From: Burkholderiales bacterium
GTDB lineage: Bacteria; Pseudomonadota; Gammaproteobacteria; Burkholderiales; Burkholderiaceae_C
Length of the DNA: 64,000 bases
Direction: 5' to 3'
Assembly (NCBI GenBank): GCA_028868895.1
Contig: JAGWTP010000001.1
Span: 82,697 to 146,696, forward strand
Part shown: one piece after another, positions 17,793 through 27,691 of the stretch
Layout: each line of letters starts with the position of its first letter
Position numbering within the stretch: the first letter of the stretch is position 1
The notes under the pieces: generated by a model
Database searches by the model: none
Told to the model about the DNA's origin: nothing
The model's input: only the letters and a program-made list of their open reading frames with translations
Program-made: the position numbers and the translations under genes

Positions 17793-19112
17793 ATGAACCC
17801 GACCTCGACCCCGCTCGCCTACCAACGCGGCTTCGGCAACGAATTCGCCTCCGAAGCCGTGCCCGGCGCGCTGCCGCAGGGCCGCAACAGCCCGCAGCAC
17901 GCGCCGCTCAACCTGTACCCGGAGCTGCTGTCGGGCACCGCGTTCACGGCGCCGCGCGCCGCGAACCGGCGCAGCTGGCTGTACCGGCGCCAGCCCTCGG
18001 TGGTGGCGGGCCGTTATGCGGCGTACGCGCAAGCGCACTGGTGCACCGGCGCCGGCCGCGACGCGGTGCTGGCGCCCGAGCCGCTGCGCTGGAACCCGTT
18101 CCCGATCGAAGCGGCCGACTGCGACTTCGTCGACGGCATCCGCACCTTGTGCGCCAACGGCGACGCGCAGGCGCAGACCGGTATCGGCGTGCACATCTAC
18201 CTGGCGAACCGCTCGATGCGCCGCCGCGCGCTCGTCAATGCCGACGGCGAGATGCTGATCGTGCCGCAGTTGGGGCGGCTGCGGATCGTCACCGAAATGG
18301 GCGCGCTCGAGGTCGGGCCCGGCGAGATCGCGCTGCTGCCGCGCGGCGTGGTCTTCAAGGTCGAGTTGCAGGGCGACGACGGACAAGAGGGCCCTTCCCG
18401 CGGCTACCTCTGCGAGAACTACGGCGCGCACTTTCGCCTGCCCGAGCTCGGGCCGATCGGCTCCAACGGGCTGGCGAACCCGCGCGACTTCCAGGCGCCG
18501 GTGGCGGCCTTCGACGCCGAGGCGACGGGTTCGTTCGAGCTGGTCAAGAAGTTCGCCGGCCGGCTCTGGCGCGCGCCGCTGCGCGGCTCGCCGTTCAACG
18601 TGGTCGCGTGGCACGGCAACCTCGCGCCGCTGAAGTACGACACCGCGAACTTCATGACGATCGGCTCGATCAGCTTCGACCACCCCGACCCGTCGATCTT
18701 CACGGTGCTGACCTCGCCGAGCGACACCCCCGGCACCGCCAACTGCGACTTCGTGATCTTCCCGCCGCGCTGGCTGGTGATGGAAGACACCTTCCGCCCG
18801 CCCTGGTACCACCGCAACGTGATGTCCGAATTCATGGGCCTGGTGCACGGCGAGTACGACGCCAAGCCCGAAGGCTTCAAGCCGGGCGGCGCGAGCCTGC
18901 ACAACAGCATGGTGCCGCACGGCCCCGATGCCGACGCGTTCGAGCGCGCCAGCAGCGCCGCGCTGGCACCTCAAAAGCTCGACGACACGCTGGCGTTCAT
19001 GTTCGAGAGCCGCTACGCGCTGGTGCCGACCGACTACGCGCTGACGAGCCCGCAACTCGACGCGCGCTACGCCGACTGCTGGGCCGGCTTGGACGACCGG
19101 TTCGCGTGCTGA
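17793..19112 (+). CDS. hmgA: Homogentisate 1,2-dioxygenase
   Basis: [102 protein letters not shown]. Confidence 0.97.
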   Translation: MNPTSTPLAYQRGFGNEFASEAVPGALPQGRNSPQHAPLNLYPELLSGTAFTAPRAANRRSWLYRRQPSVVAGRYAAYAQAHWCTGAGRDAVLAPEPLRWNPFPIEAADCDFVDGIRTLCANGDAQAQTGIGVHIYLANRSMRRRALVNADGEMLIVPQLGRLRIVTEMGALEVGPGEIALLPRGVVFKVELQGDDGQEGPSRGYLCENYGAHFRLPELGPIGSNGLANPRDFQAPVAAFDAEATGSFELVKKFAGRLWRAPLRGSPFNVVAWHGNLAPLKYDTANFMTIGSISFDHPDPSIFTVLTSPSDTPGTANCDFVIFPPRWLVMEDTFRPPWYHRNVMSEFMGLVHGEYDAKPEGFKPGGASLHNSMVPHGPDADAFERASSAALAPQKLDDTLAFMFESRYALVPTDYALTSPQLDARYADCWAGLDDRFAC

Positions 19113-19131
19113 CGCGCGCCGTCGTGGCGGC

Positions 19132-19746
19132 TCAGCGCGACAGCGCCAGCTTGACGCCGAAGCCGATCAGGAACACCCCCGCCAGCTTGTGCAACGAGCC
19201 CGACACCCGCGGGCTCGCGCGCAGCCGCTCGGCGAAGCGGTGCGTCAGCAGCACCACGATCAGGCCGTAGGCGAAGGTCAGCGTGGCGATGGTGGCGGCC
19301 ATCACGCCGAAGGTCAGCAGGCCGCGGTGGCGCACCGGGTCGACGAACAGCGGGAAGAACGCCATGTAGAACACGATCGCCTTCGGGTTCAGCAAGGTGA
19401 TCAGCAGCGCCTGGCGGAAGTAGTGGTGCGGCTTGATCACGAGCACCGGCTTGTCGCCGGCCTTGGCGATCAGCATGCGCGCGCCCAGCCAGGCCAGGTA
19501 CGCGGCGCCCAGCCACTGCACCGCGTGGAACGCCGGCGGCCAGGCGGTCAACAGCGCAGCCACCCCGGCCACGGCCAGCCACATCAGCACCTGGTCGCCG
19601 GCGATCACGCCGAACGTACAGGCCAGCCCGCCGCGCCGCCCGCCTTTGCCGGTGGAGGTGATCAGCGCGAGGTTGCCCGGCCCCGGGATCATCAGGAACA
19701 CGATCACGGCGACGACGAACGAGGGGTAGTCAGCAATGCCGAACAT
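19132..19746 (-). CDS. LysE/RhtB-family translocator
   Basis: MFGIADYPSFVVAVIVFLMIPGPGNLALITSTGKGGRRGGLACTFGVIAGD; hydrophobic, ends GFGVKLALSR. Confidence 0.9.
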   Translation of the reverse strand: MFGIADYPSFVVAVIVFLMIPGPGNLALITSTGKGGRRGGLACTFGVIAGDQVLMWLAVAGVAALLTAWPPAFHAVQWLGAAYLAWLGARMLIAKAGDKPVLVIKPHHYFRQALLITLLNPKAIVFYMAFFPLFVDPVRHRGLLTFGVMAATIATLTFAYGLIVVLLTHRFAERLRASPRVSGSLHKLAGVFLIGFGVKLALSR

Positions 19747-19855
19747 CGGAACTCCGCAGACAGGATGGACGCCGCCGGTGCGGCGGGAGCGCATCGTACG
19801 TCAGCCGGGGTGGCACGGTAAAATTCGCGCCCTTGCCCACTGCGACGACCACCGA

Positions 19856-19909
19856 ATGAACACCCCGTACCGCGCGGCGTTGCGGCTCGCAAACCGGGCC
19901 CGACCATGA
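19856..19909 (+). other. Candidate micro-ORF 1 in the miaB leader (17 codons)
   Basis: ATG 19856; [17 protein letters not shown]; stop TGA 19907-19909 overlaps the next ATG (ATGA). Confidence 0.3.
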
Positions 19910-19971
19910 GCCTGCCCGGCCGCCCGAAAGGCGGATTCGCCGCGGCGCGAAGCACGGAGGGTGCCCAATGA
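19906..19971 (+). other. Candidate micro-ORF 2 in the miaB leader (21 codons)
   Basis: ATG 19906; [21 protein letters not shown]; stop TGA 19969-19971 overlaps the miaB ATG (ATGA). Confidence 0.3.
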
Positions 19972-21383
19972 GCACCGCGGACCCGAGCCCGGCCCCGGTC
20001 GTCGTCGCGCCGCCCGCCGGCAAGAAGGTCTACATCAAGACCTTCGGCTGCCAGATGAACGAGTACGACTCGGACAAGATGGCCGACGTGCTGCGCGCCG
20101 CGCAGGGCTACGAGCCCACCGGCGACGTGAACGAGGCCGACCTGATCCTGTTCAACACGTGTTCGGTGCGCGAGAAGGCGCAGGAGAAGGTGTTCAGCGA
20201 CCTCGGCCGCGTCAAGCACCTGAAGGCCAAGGGCGTGCTGATCGGCGTGGGCGGCTGCGTGGCGAGCCAGGAAGGCGCGGCGATCATCGCCCGCGCACCG
20301 TATGTCGACGTGGTGTTCGGCCCGCAGACGCTGCACCGCCTGCCCGAACTGCTGAACCAGCGCGCCGCGCAGAGGCGCGCGCAGGTCGACATCAGCTTCC
20401 CGGAGATCGAGAAGTTCGACCACCTGCCGCCGGCTCGCGTGGACGGCGCCAGCGCGTTCGTCTCGATCATGGAGGGCTGCTCCAAATACTGCAGCTACTG
20501 CGTCGTGCCGTACACGCGCGGCGAAGAGGTCTCGCGGCCGTTCGACGACGTGCTGGCCGAGGTCGCGGGCCTGGCTGAGCAGGGCGTCAAGGAAGTCACG
20601 CTGCTCGGCCAGAACGTCAACGCCTACCGGGGCCGAATGGGCGCTGCGGATCGCAGTGGCAAGGGTGGCGCCGAGATCGCCGACTTCGCGCTGCTGATCG
20701 AGTTCGTGGCGCAGATCCGCGGCATCGAGCGCATCCGCTACACGACCAGCCACCCGAACGAGTTCACGCAGCGGCTGATCGACGTCTATGCCAAGGTGCC
20801 CAAGCTGGTGAGCCACCTGCACCTGCCGGTGCAGCACGGCAGCGACCGCATCCTGATGGCGATGAAGCGCGGCTACACCGCGATGGAATACAAGAGCACG
20901 GTGCGCAAGCTGCGCGCGGTGCGCCCGGGCATTTCGCTGTCGAGCGACTTCATCGTCGGCTTTCCGGGCGAGACCGAAGCGGACTTCGCGCAGATGATGA
21001 AGCTGATCGACGATGTCGGTTTCGACGACAGCTTCAGCTTCGTCTTCAGCCCGCGCCCCGGCACGCCGGCCGCCAACCTGGCGGACGACACACCCCAGGT
21101 GGACAAGCTCGCGCGCCTGCACCAGTTGCAGAAAGCGATCACCGAAAGCGCCCGGCGCATCAGCGAGTCGCGTCTAGGCACGGTGCAGCGGCTGCTGGTG
21201 GAGGGACCGTCACGCAAGGACCCGGACGAGTTGACGGGCCGCACCGAATGCAACCGGATGGTCAACTTCAAGGGCCCGACGCGGCTGATCGGGACGATGG
21301 TCGATGTATTGATCACCGAGCTGAACTCGCATTCGCTGCGGGCCGAAGTGGTTCGGCGCGACGACCCGCCGCTCGCGGCGTGA
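19968..21383 (+). CDS. miaB: tRNA-2-methylthio-N6-dimethylallyladenosine synthase
   Basis: [20 protein letters not shown]; radical [25 protein letters not shown]-terminal TRAM-like region. Confidence 0.96.
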   Translation: MSTADPSPAPVVVAPPAGKKVYIKTFGCQMNEYDSDKMADVLRAAQGYEPTGDVNEADLILFNTCSVREKAQEKVFSDLGRVKHLKAKGVLIGVGGCVASQEGAAIIARAPYVDVVFGPQTLHRLPELLNQRAAQRRAQVDISFPEIEKFDHLPPARVDGASAFVSIMEGCSKYCSYCVVPYTRGEEVSRPFDDVLAEVAGLAEQGVKEVTLLGQNVNAYRGRMGAADRSGKGGAEIADFALLIEFVAQIRGIERIRYTTSHPNEFTQRLIDVYAKVPKLVSHLHLPVQHGSDRILMAMKRGYTAMEYKSTVRKLRAVRPGISLSSDFIVGFPGETEADFAQMMKLIDDVGFDDSFSFVFSPRPGTPAANLADDTPQVDKLARLHQLQKAITESARRISESRLGTVQRLLVEGPSRKDPDELTGRTECNRMVNFKGPTRLIGTMVDVLITELNSHSLRAEVVRRDDPPLAA

Positions 21384-21400
21384 ACGGTGCCCGGTGGCGT

Positions 21401-21769
21401 TCAGCGCCGCCGCGGTCCGAAGCCGACCCACCACAGCGTGAGCGCGCAAATCGCCACCATCGCGGTGTAGGTCGCGAACTTGCCGTCGTGGCCGAAGACG
21501 ACCAACCCGGCGACGAGCACGACGGCACAGCCGGCGCCGCACCACGCACTCAACCGGGCCCAGCCCACACGCGCCAGCTCCCGGCGCCACAGCAGCTTGG
21601 CCAGCGCGGTGGCGATCAACCCGACCCCACACGCGGGGGCGAAGAAGTTCAGCAGGTGCCAGAAGGCGTCGACGGGGCCCAGAAGATGTCCTTGGTGAGG
21701 CTCGCACCGGGAAAGCGCTTGATGCAGATCAATCCACCGCCCGGCGACCGTGGATCGATTGCGCCCCAC
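21401..21769 (-). CDS. Conserved hypothetical membrane protein
   Basis: 122 aa with several hydrophobic segments ([30 protein letters not shown]...); exact start uncertain. Confidence 0.6.
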   Translation of the reverse strand: MGRNRSTVAGRWIDLHQALSRCEPHQGHLLGPVDAFWHLLNFFAPACGVGLIATALAKLLWRRELARVGWARLSAWCGAGCAVVLVAGLVVFGHDGKFATYTAMVAICALTLWWVGFGPRRR

Positions 21770-21798
21770 GCGAGCGCCGCGGATTTTATAATCGGCCC

Positions 21799-23082
21799 AT
21801 GAGTGTTTTCGCTCTGGGCCTGAACCACCACACTGCGCCGGTCGATTTGCGCGGTCGATTCACGTTCACGCCGGAGCAGCTTGCACCCGCCTTGCGCGCG
21901 TTTCGCGAGCGGCTGCAGCGGGTCAGCGAGGTCGCGATCGTCTCGACCTGCAACCGCACCGAGTTGTACGTGGGCGCCCAGCCGGGGCTCGTCAGCCCGG
22001 CGGTCGACTGGCTGGCCGGCGTGGGCGGCGTTTCCAGTCACACGATGCGCGAGCACGCCTACGTGCTCGAAGGCGGCGCCGCGGCGCGGCACGCGTTTCG
22101 CGTCGCCAGCGGACTGGATTCGATGGTGCTGGGTGAGCCACAGATCCTCGGCCAGTTCAAGCAGGCGGTGCGCCACGCGGAGACCGCGGGCACGTTGGGC
22201 GGCACGTTGCACCAGATGTTCCAGCGCTCGTTCGCGGTCGCCAAGGAGGTGCGCAGCTCGACCGAAATCGGCGCGCATTCGATCAGCATGGCAGCCGCTG
22301 CCGTGCGTCTGGCGTCGCAGTTGTTCGAAGACCTGCGCGAAACCAAGGTGCTGTTCGTCGGCGCCGGTGAAATGATCGAGCTGGTGGCAACCCACTTCGC
22401 GGCGCGCAACCCGCGCTCGATGGCGGTGGCCAACCGCACGCTGGAGCGCGGCGAAAAGCTCGCCAGCCGCTTGGGCGCGAAGGCGATGCATCTGGCCGAC
22501 CTGCCGGCGCGTCTGGCCGAGTTCGATATCGTGATCTCGTGCACCGCGAGCCTGCTGCCGATCATCGGCCTGGGCGCGGTGGAGCGCGCACTCAAATCGC
22601 GGCGCCACCGGCCGATGTTCATGGTCGACCTCGCGGTGCCGCGCGACATCGAGCTCGAGGTCGCGCGGTTGTCGGACGTCTACCTGTACACGGTCGACGA
22701 CCTTTCGACGCTGGTTCAATCGGCCGGCGACAAGCGCCAGGCCGCGGTCGAGCAGGCCGAGGCGATCATCGAAACCGGCGTGCAAAGTTTCGTGCACTGG
22801 CTCGGCCAACGCGGCTCGGTGCCGCTGATCCAGGCGCTGAACTCGCAGACCGCCGATTGGCGCGCTACCGAGATCGCGCGGGCGCGCAAGATGCTCGCCA
22901 GGGGCGATGACATCGACGCGGTGCTGGAAGCGCTGTCGCGCGGCCTCACGCAGAAGATGCTGCACGGCACACTGGCCGAGTTGCACGCCGCCGACGGCGA
23001 ACAACGCGCGCAGCTGGCGCAAACCGTGTCACGTCTGTTCCTGCGCCAGAGCACGCGGCTGCCCACCGACCCCGCGCGTTAG
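21799..23082 (+). CDS. hemA: Glutamyl-tRNA reductase
   Basis: [64 protein letters not shown]. Confidence 0.97.
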   Translation: MSVFALGLNHHTAPVDLRGRFTFTPEQLAPALRAFRERLQRVSEVAIVSTCNRTELYVGAQPGLVSPAVDWLAGVGGVSSHTMREHAYVLEGGAAARHAFRVASGLDSMVLGEPQILGQFKQAVRHAETAGTLGGTLHQMFQRSFAVAKEVRSSTEIGAHSISMAAAAVRLASQLFEDLRETKVLFVGAGEMIELVATHFAARNPRSMAVANRTLERGEKLASRLGAKAMHLADLPARLAEFDIVISCTASLLPIIGLGAVERALKSRRHRPMFMVDLAVPRDIELEVARLSDVYLYTVDDLSTLVQSAGDKRQAAVEQAEAIIETGVQSFVHWLGQRGSVPLIQALNSQTADWRATEIARARKMLARGDDIDAVLEALSRGLTQKMLHGTLAELHAADGEQRAQLAQTVSRLFLRQSTRLPTDPAR

Positions 23083-23168
23083 CGGCGTTCAACCCCTCCG
23101 CGTCTTGCGGAGTTGTTGCGCGCGTTCCCGGCGTGCGGTGCTCCGTGGTTCCTGCATCGAGCACCCCC

Positions 23169-24266
23169 ATGAAAGACTCACTTCGCCAGCAATTCGAGCG
23201 CCTCGCGCTGCGCCTGAACGAGCTCGACGCCACCCTTGCCGATCCGGGCGTGGCAGCCGACATGGCGCGCTACCGGCTGTTGACGCGCGAGCACGCCGAG
23301 GTCTCGGGCTTGGTCGAACGCTTCCGGCGCTTCGAGCAGCGCGAGCGCGATCTCGACGACGCTCAGGCCCTGCTCGCCGAGCCGGGCAACGCGCCCGACA
23401 TGGTCGAGATGGCGCAGCAGGAAGCCGACAGCGCGCGCGCCGACATCGACCGGCTGCACCTCGAACTGCAGACCGCGCTGCTGCCGCGCGACCCCGACGA
23501 CGCGCGCAACGCGTTTGTCGAAATCCGCGCCGGCACCGGCGGCGACGAATCCGCGCTGTTCGCCGGCGACCTGGCGCGCATGTACCTGCGCCACTGCGAG
23601 CGCCGCGGCTGGCGCAGCGAGGTGCTGAGCGAGAGCGTCAGCGACCTGGGCGGCTACAAGGAACTGGTGTTGCGCATCGAGGGCGACGATGTCTACGCGC
23701 GCCTGAAGTTCGAGTCGGGCGGCCACCGGGTGCAGCGCGTGCCCGTGACCGAAACGCAGGGTCGCATCCACACCAGCGCCTGCACCGTGGCGGTGCTGCC
23801 CGAGCCCGACGAAGCCGAAGAACTCACGCTCAACCCGGCCGAACTTCGCATCGACACCTTCCGCGCCAGCGGCGCCGGTGGCCAGCACGTCAACAAGACC
23901 GACAGCGCGATCCGCATCACCCACTTGCCCACCGGCATCGTCGCCGAGTGCCAGGACGACCGCTCGCAGCACCGCAACAAGGCCAAGGCGATGGCGGTGC
24001 TGACAGCGCGCCTGCGCGACAAGGAACGCAACGAGCGCGCCGCCAAGGAGGCCGCCACCCGCAAGGGGCTGATTGGCAGCGGCGACCGCAGCGACCGCAT
24101 CCGCACCTACAACTTCCCGCAGGGACGGCTCACCGACCACCGCATCAACCTGACGTTGTACAAGTTGCAGTCCATCCTCGACGGCGACCTCGACGAGGTG
24201 ACCGCGGCACTGCAGGCAGCGCAGGCCGCCGAGCAGCTCGCGACGCTGGAGAGCGGGCTGGCATGA
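23169..24266 (+). CDS. prfA: Peptide chain release factor 1
   Basis: [29 protein letters not shown] motif [25 protein letters not shown]. Confidence 0.97.
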   Translation: MKDSLRQQFERLALRLNELDATLADPGVAADMARYRLLTREHAEVSGLVERFRRFEQRERDLDDAQALLAEPGNAPDMVEMAQQEADSARADIDRLHLELQTALLPRDPDDARNAFVEIRAGTGGDESALFAGDLARMYLRHCERRGWRSEVLSESVSDLGGYKELVLRIEGDDVYARLKFESGGHRVQRVPVTETQGRIHTSACTVAVLPEPDEAEELTLNPAELRIDTFRASGAGGQHVNKTDSAIRITHLPTGIVAECQDDRSQHRNKAKAMAVLTARLRDKERNERAAKEAATRKGLIGSGDRSDRIRTYNFPQGRLTDHRINLTLYKLQSILDGDLDEVTAALQAAQAAEQLATLESGLA

Positions 24267-25102
24267 CGACCGATGCGACGACCGTGGCCGACATGCTGCA
24301 ACGCGCGCGGTCAATGGGTGTCGAGCGGCTCGACGCACAGCAGCTGCTGGCGCACGTCCTGGCGCGCCCGCGCAGCTGGCTGGCCGCCCATGAGGACGCC
24401 GAGATCGACGGCGCGCTGTCGGCTGCGCTGGCAGCATCCTTGGTGCGATGCGCGGCCGGCGAGCCACTGGCCTACGTGCTCGGCGAACAGGAGTTCCACG
24501 GCCTGGTGCTGCGCGTGAACGCCGACGTGCTGGTGCCGCGGCCCGACACCGAGGCGCTGGTGGATTGGGCGCTGGAGTTGCTCGCAGGCGCGTTGGCGCC
24601 GGTGGTGAACCCGCGCGTCGTCGATCTCGGCACCGGCAGCGGCGCGATCGCGCTGGCGGTCCGGCATGCGCACCCCGACGCCTCGGTGCTGGCGACCGAC
24701 ATCAGCGCTGCCGCACTGGAGGTGGCGCGCGCCAACGCGACGCGGCTGGGGCTTCCCGTGTCGATGCTTGCCGGTTCGTGGTGGGGGGCGGCACCGCGCG
24801 ATCGGCGCTTTCACCTGGCGCTGAGCAACCCGCCCTATGTCGCCGGCGACGACCCGCATCTGGCCGCGCTGCGGCATGAACCGATGCTCGCGTTGACACC
24901 CGGTGGCGATGGTCTCGCGGCGCTGCGCCAGATCGTGGGCGGCGCGGCCGAACACCTCGAGCCCGGCGGCTGGCTGCTGCTGGAGCACGGCCACGACCAG
25001 GCCGAGGCGGTGCGCGCCCTGTTGCGCGAACACGACTTTTCGGCGATCGAAACGCGCCGCGACCTCGGTGGCCGGCTGCGCTGCACTGGCGGTCGGAATT
25101 GA
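24263..25102 (+). CDS. prmC: Release factor glutamine methyltransferase
   Basis: [52 protein letters not shown] overlap with prfA. Confidence 0.95.
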   Translation: MTTDATTVADMLQRARSMGVERLDAQQLLAHVLARPRSWLAAHEDAEIDGALSAALAASLVRCAAGEPLAYVLGEQEFHGLVLRVNADVLVPRPDTEALVDWALELLAGALAPVVNPRVVDLGTGSGAIALAVRHAHPDASVLATDISAAALEVARANATRLGLPVSMLAGSWWGAAPRDRRFHLALSNPPYVAGDDPHLAALRHEPMLALTPGGDGLAALRQIVGGAAEHLEPGGWLLLEHGHDQAEAVRALLREHDFSAIETRRDLGGRLRCTGGRN

Positions 25103-25268
25103 GCCGCAGCGGGTGTGAACCACGCCACACCGTCACGCGGTTCGGGGATCGAGCGTGCACGCAATCCCAACACGGCCGGCAGCGGACGGCGTAGCATGAA
25201 TCGGCCGATTGCGCGGTTTGGCGCCGCCCGGCCGAGTTGCCGGACCTTGTGACCCGAAGGAGCCCGCG

Positions 25269-25892
25269 ATGCGCACGACAGCCTGGACACTTGCGGGGGT
25301 TCTCGCCCTCGCCACGACGGCCGCGATGGCGGCCGATGACGCAAGCCTGTCGACCCACCCCGAGCCGATGCGCTGGGCGCGCTGGCAGGGGCGGTTGTCG
25401 CTGGGTACGCTGTCCTCCGCACCGGGCTTCATGCTCGGCGCCGACAGCCCGGCACTCAAGCTTGCCAGTGCCAGCCTGATGGCCGACTATTACCTCAGCC
25501 GTTCGCTGGCCGACACCGGGCCGATCGGCGGTTTTCGCGCCACCACCGGCCTGATCGTTGGGCCGCGGTCTGCTCTGGACACCGGTCAGGCCTACCTGCA
25601 GCCGGGCAGCGCCTTCAGCATCGGCAGCCGACCACTTGGCCGCGCGCCGATGCCCTACACCACCGATCCGGGGGGCGAAACGACCACGCTGCCCTACCTC
25701 GGGTTCGGCTACACGGGGCTCTCGCAGCGCAGCGGGTGGAGCTACAGCGCCGACCTCGGCCTGGTGGCACAAAGCCCCGGCAATGCGGTGCGCCTGGGCC
25801 GGGTGTTCAGCGGCGGGCAGAACCTGGACAGCGCGATACGCGACATGCGCCTGGCCCCGCTGTTGCAGGTCGGCGTGTCTTACGCATTCTGA
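25269..25892 (+). CDS. Hypothetical exported, probably outer-membrane beta-barrel protein
   Basis: Signal peptide MRTTAWTLAGVLALATTAAMA-A; AAGGAG upstream; C-terminal LLQVGVSYAF typical of beta-barrel terminal strands. Confidence 0.7.
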   Translation: MRTTAWTLAGVLALATTAAMAADDASLSTHPEPMRWARWQGRLSLGTLSSAPGFMLGADSPALKLASASLMADYYLSRSLADTGPIGGFRATTGLIVGPRSALDTGQAYLQPGSAFSIGSRPLGRAPMPYTTDPGGETTTLPYLGFGYTGLSQRSGWSYSADLGLVAQSPGNAVRLGRVFSGGQNLDSAIRDMRLAPLLQVGVSYAF

Positions 25893-26014
25893 CTCCGGCC
25901 GGTTTTCCACAGTGGCCTGCGGCCGGTCCGCAGGGGCTTGTGCTTCGTCAGAAAACCGGCACCGCTTTGCCGTATAACCTCGCTTGTCTCACAAATTTCA
26001 CGGGCAAGACCATC

Positions 26015-26326
26015 ATGAGCGACGTTCAACAACGCATTGCCGACATCGTCAAGGGCCACCGTGTGGTGCTCTTCATGAAGGGCACGGCGCAGTTCCCGAT
26101 GTGCGGCTTCTCCGGCCGCGCGGTGCAGGTGCTCAAGGCCTGCGGCGTGACCGACCTGACGACCGTCAACGTGCTCGAAGACGAAGGCATACGCCAGGGC
26201 ATCAAGGACTACGCGCAGTGGCCCACCATCCCGCAGCTCTATGTCAACGGCGAGTTCGTTGGCGGCTCCGACATCATGATGGAGATGTACGAAGCGGGCG
26301 AGTTGCAGCCGCTGCTCAGCGCTTGA
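26015..26326 (+). CDS. grxD: Monothiol glutaredoxin Grx4-type
   Basis: VVLFMKGTAQFPMCGFSGRAVQVLKACG; WPTIPQLYVNGEFVGGSDIMMEMYEAGEL. Confidence 0.96.
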   Translation: MSDVQQRIADIVKGHRVVLFMKGTAQFPMCGFSGRAVQVLKACGVTDLTTVNVLEDEGIRQGIKDYAQWPTIPQLYVNGEFVGGSDIMMEMYEAGELQPLLSA

Positions 26327-26402
26327 GCCTGCCGAACGAACTCTCCCGCGTGGCTTCGCACCGCCACCCGAGCGCGGCGCGATCCGCAACGGCGCCCCCC
26401 TC

Positions 26403-26966
26403 GTGACCCCTCGAATCATCGTGGGCGTCACCGGCGCCACCGGTGCGGTCTACGCGGTGCGTTTGCTGCAGCGCCTGAAGGCCGTCGGGGCGCAGACCCA
26501 TCTGGTCGTGAGCCCGGCTGGCGTGCTGAGCGCGCACCACGAACTGGGCCTGGATCGCGCAGCCTTGGAAGCGCTCGCCGATCAGACCTACAACCCGTCG
26601 GACATCGGTGCAGCGATCGCCAGCGGCTCGTTCGCAACCGAGGCCATGGTGATCGCACCGTGCTCGATGCGCACGTTGGCGGCGGTGGCGCATGGCCTGT
26701 CCGACAACCTCCTGACCCGTGCCGCCGATGTCACGCTGAAAGAGCGCCGCCGTCTGCTTCTGATGGTGCGCGAGACGCCGTTCAACCTGGCCCACCTGCG
26801 CAACATGACGTTGGTGACCGAGATGGGCGGCGTGATATTCCCGCCGCTGCCGGCCTTCTACCACCGACCGCGCAGCATCGACGAACTGGTCGACGACACG
26901 ATCGAACGCGTTCTGGCACTGCTCGGAGTGCCCGACGCCGTGCCGAAACCTTGGCGCGGACTGTGA
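26403..26966 (+). CDS. ubiX: Flavin prenyltransferase UbiX
   Basis: RIIVGVTGATGAVYAVRLL; APCSMRTLAAVAHGLSDNLLTRAADVTLKERRRLLLMVRETPFNLAHLRNM. Confidence 0.95.
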   Translation: MTPRIIVGVTGATGAVYAVRLLQRLKAVGAQTHLVVSPAGVLSAHHELGLDRAALEALADQTYNPSDIGAAIASGSFATEAMVIAPCSMRTLAAVAHGLSDNLLTRAADVTLKERRRLLLMVRETPFNLAHLRNMTLVTEMGGVIFPPLPAFYHRPRSIDELVDDTIERVLALLGVPDAVPKPWRGL

Positions 26967-26973
26967 CGCCTTT

Positions 26974-27633
26974 TCAGGTCGGCTTGTAGCCCCACAGCCG
27001 CTGCGACGCGAGCACCGCGTTGGGGTACTCGGGCCGACCGCGGCTGCCGTTGTAGCGGCCCAGCGCCATGTACAGATCACCGCGCTCGAGGTCGAGGTAG
27101 TGGCGCAGGATGACGCAGCCGAAGCGCAGGTTGGTCTGCATGTGGAACAGCCGGCTGACATGACCGTCGCCGATCAACCGCGCCCAGAACGGCATCACCT
27201 GCGTGTAGCCGAGCGCCCCGGCCGGGCTGATGGCGTACTTTCGAAACCCGCTCTCGACCTGGATCAGGCCGAGCAGCAGCGAAGGTTCGAGGCCCGCGCG
27301 GGTGCTTTCGTACCACGCGGTCTCCAGGAACTCGACCCGACGCAGGTGCTCGGCCTCGCGTTTGCGCAGCCTCTCGCTCATCGCGCCGAGCCAGCGCAAG
27401 TAGGCGATCCGCCGCTCGATGGTGTCGAACGAGGGCCGTGGTGGAGCGCTGTCGCTGACCGCGGCCGACAACGCCGTGCGCACCGCGTTGGCAAGCGGCT
27501 CCTCGACCTGCGCGCCGGCGTGCGCCGGCGCCGGCAGCAGCAGCGCCAGCGGGCTCACTCGCAGCGTATTCAGCACCGCACTCGCGGCGACGGCACGCCG
27601 CGCTCTCCCGGTGCGGGAGAGTACTGGGCTCAT
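26974..27633 (-). CDS. Lytic transglycosylase (SLT domain)
   Basis: ESTRAGLEPSLLLGLIQVESGFRKYAISPAGALGYTQVMPFWARLIG; YNGSRGRPEYPNAVL. Confidence 0.88.
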   Translation of the reverse strand: MSPVLSRTGRARRAVAASAVLNTLRVSPLALLLPAPAHAGAQVEEPLANAVRTALSAAVSDSAPPRPSFDTIERRIAYLRWLGAMSERLRKREAEHLRRVEFLETAWYESTRAGLEPSLLLGLIQVESGFRKYAISPAGALGYTQVMPFWARLIGDGHVSRLFHMQTNLRFGCVILRHYLDLERGDLYMALGRYNGSRGRPEYPNAVLASQRLWGYKPT

Positions 27634-27691
27634 CAGGCAATCCCCGTGCGTCGCACTTTGGTAAATATGCCCTTCAGGCGGCCGCGCCGGC

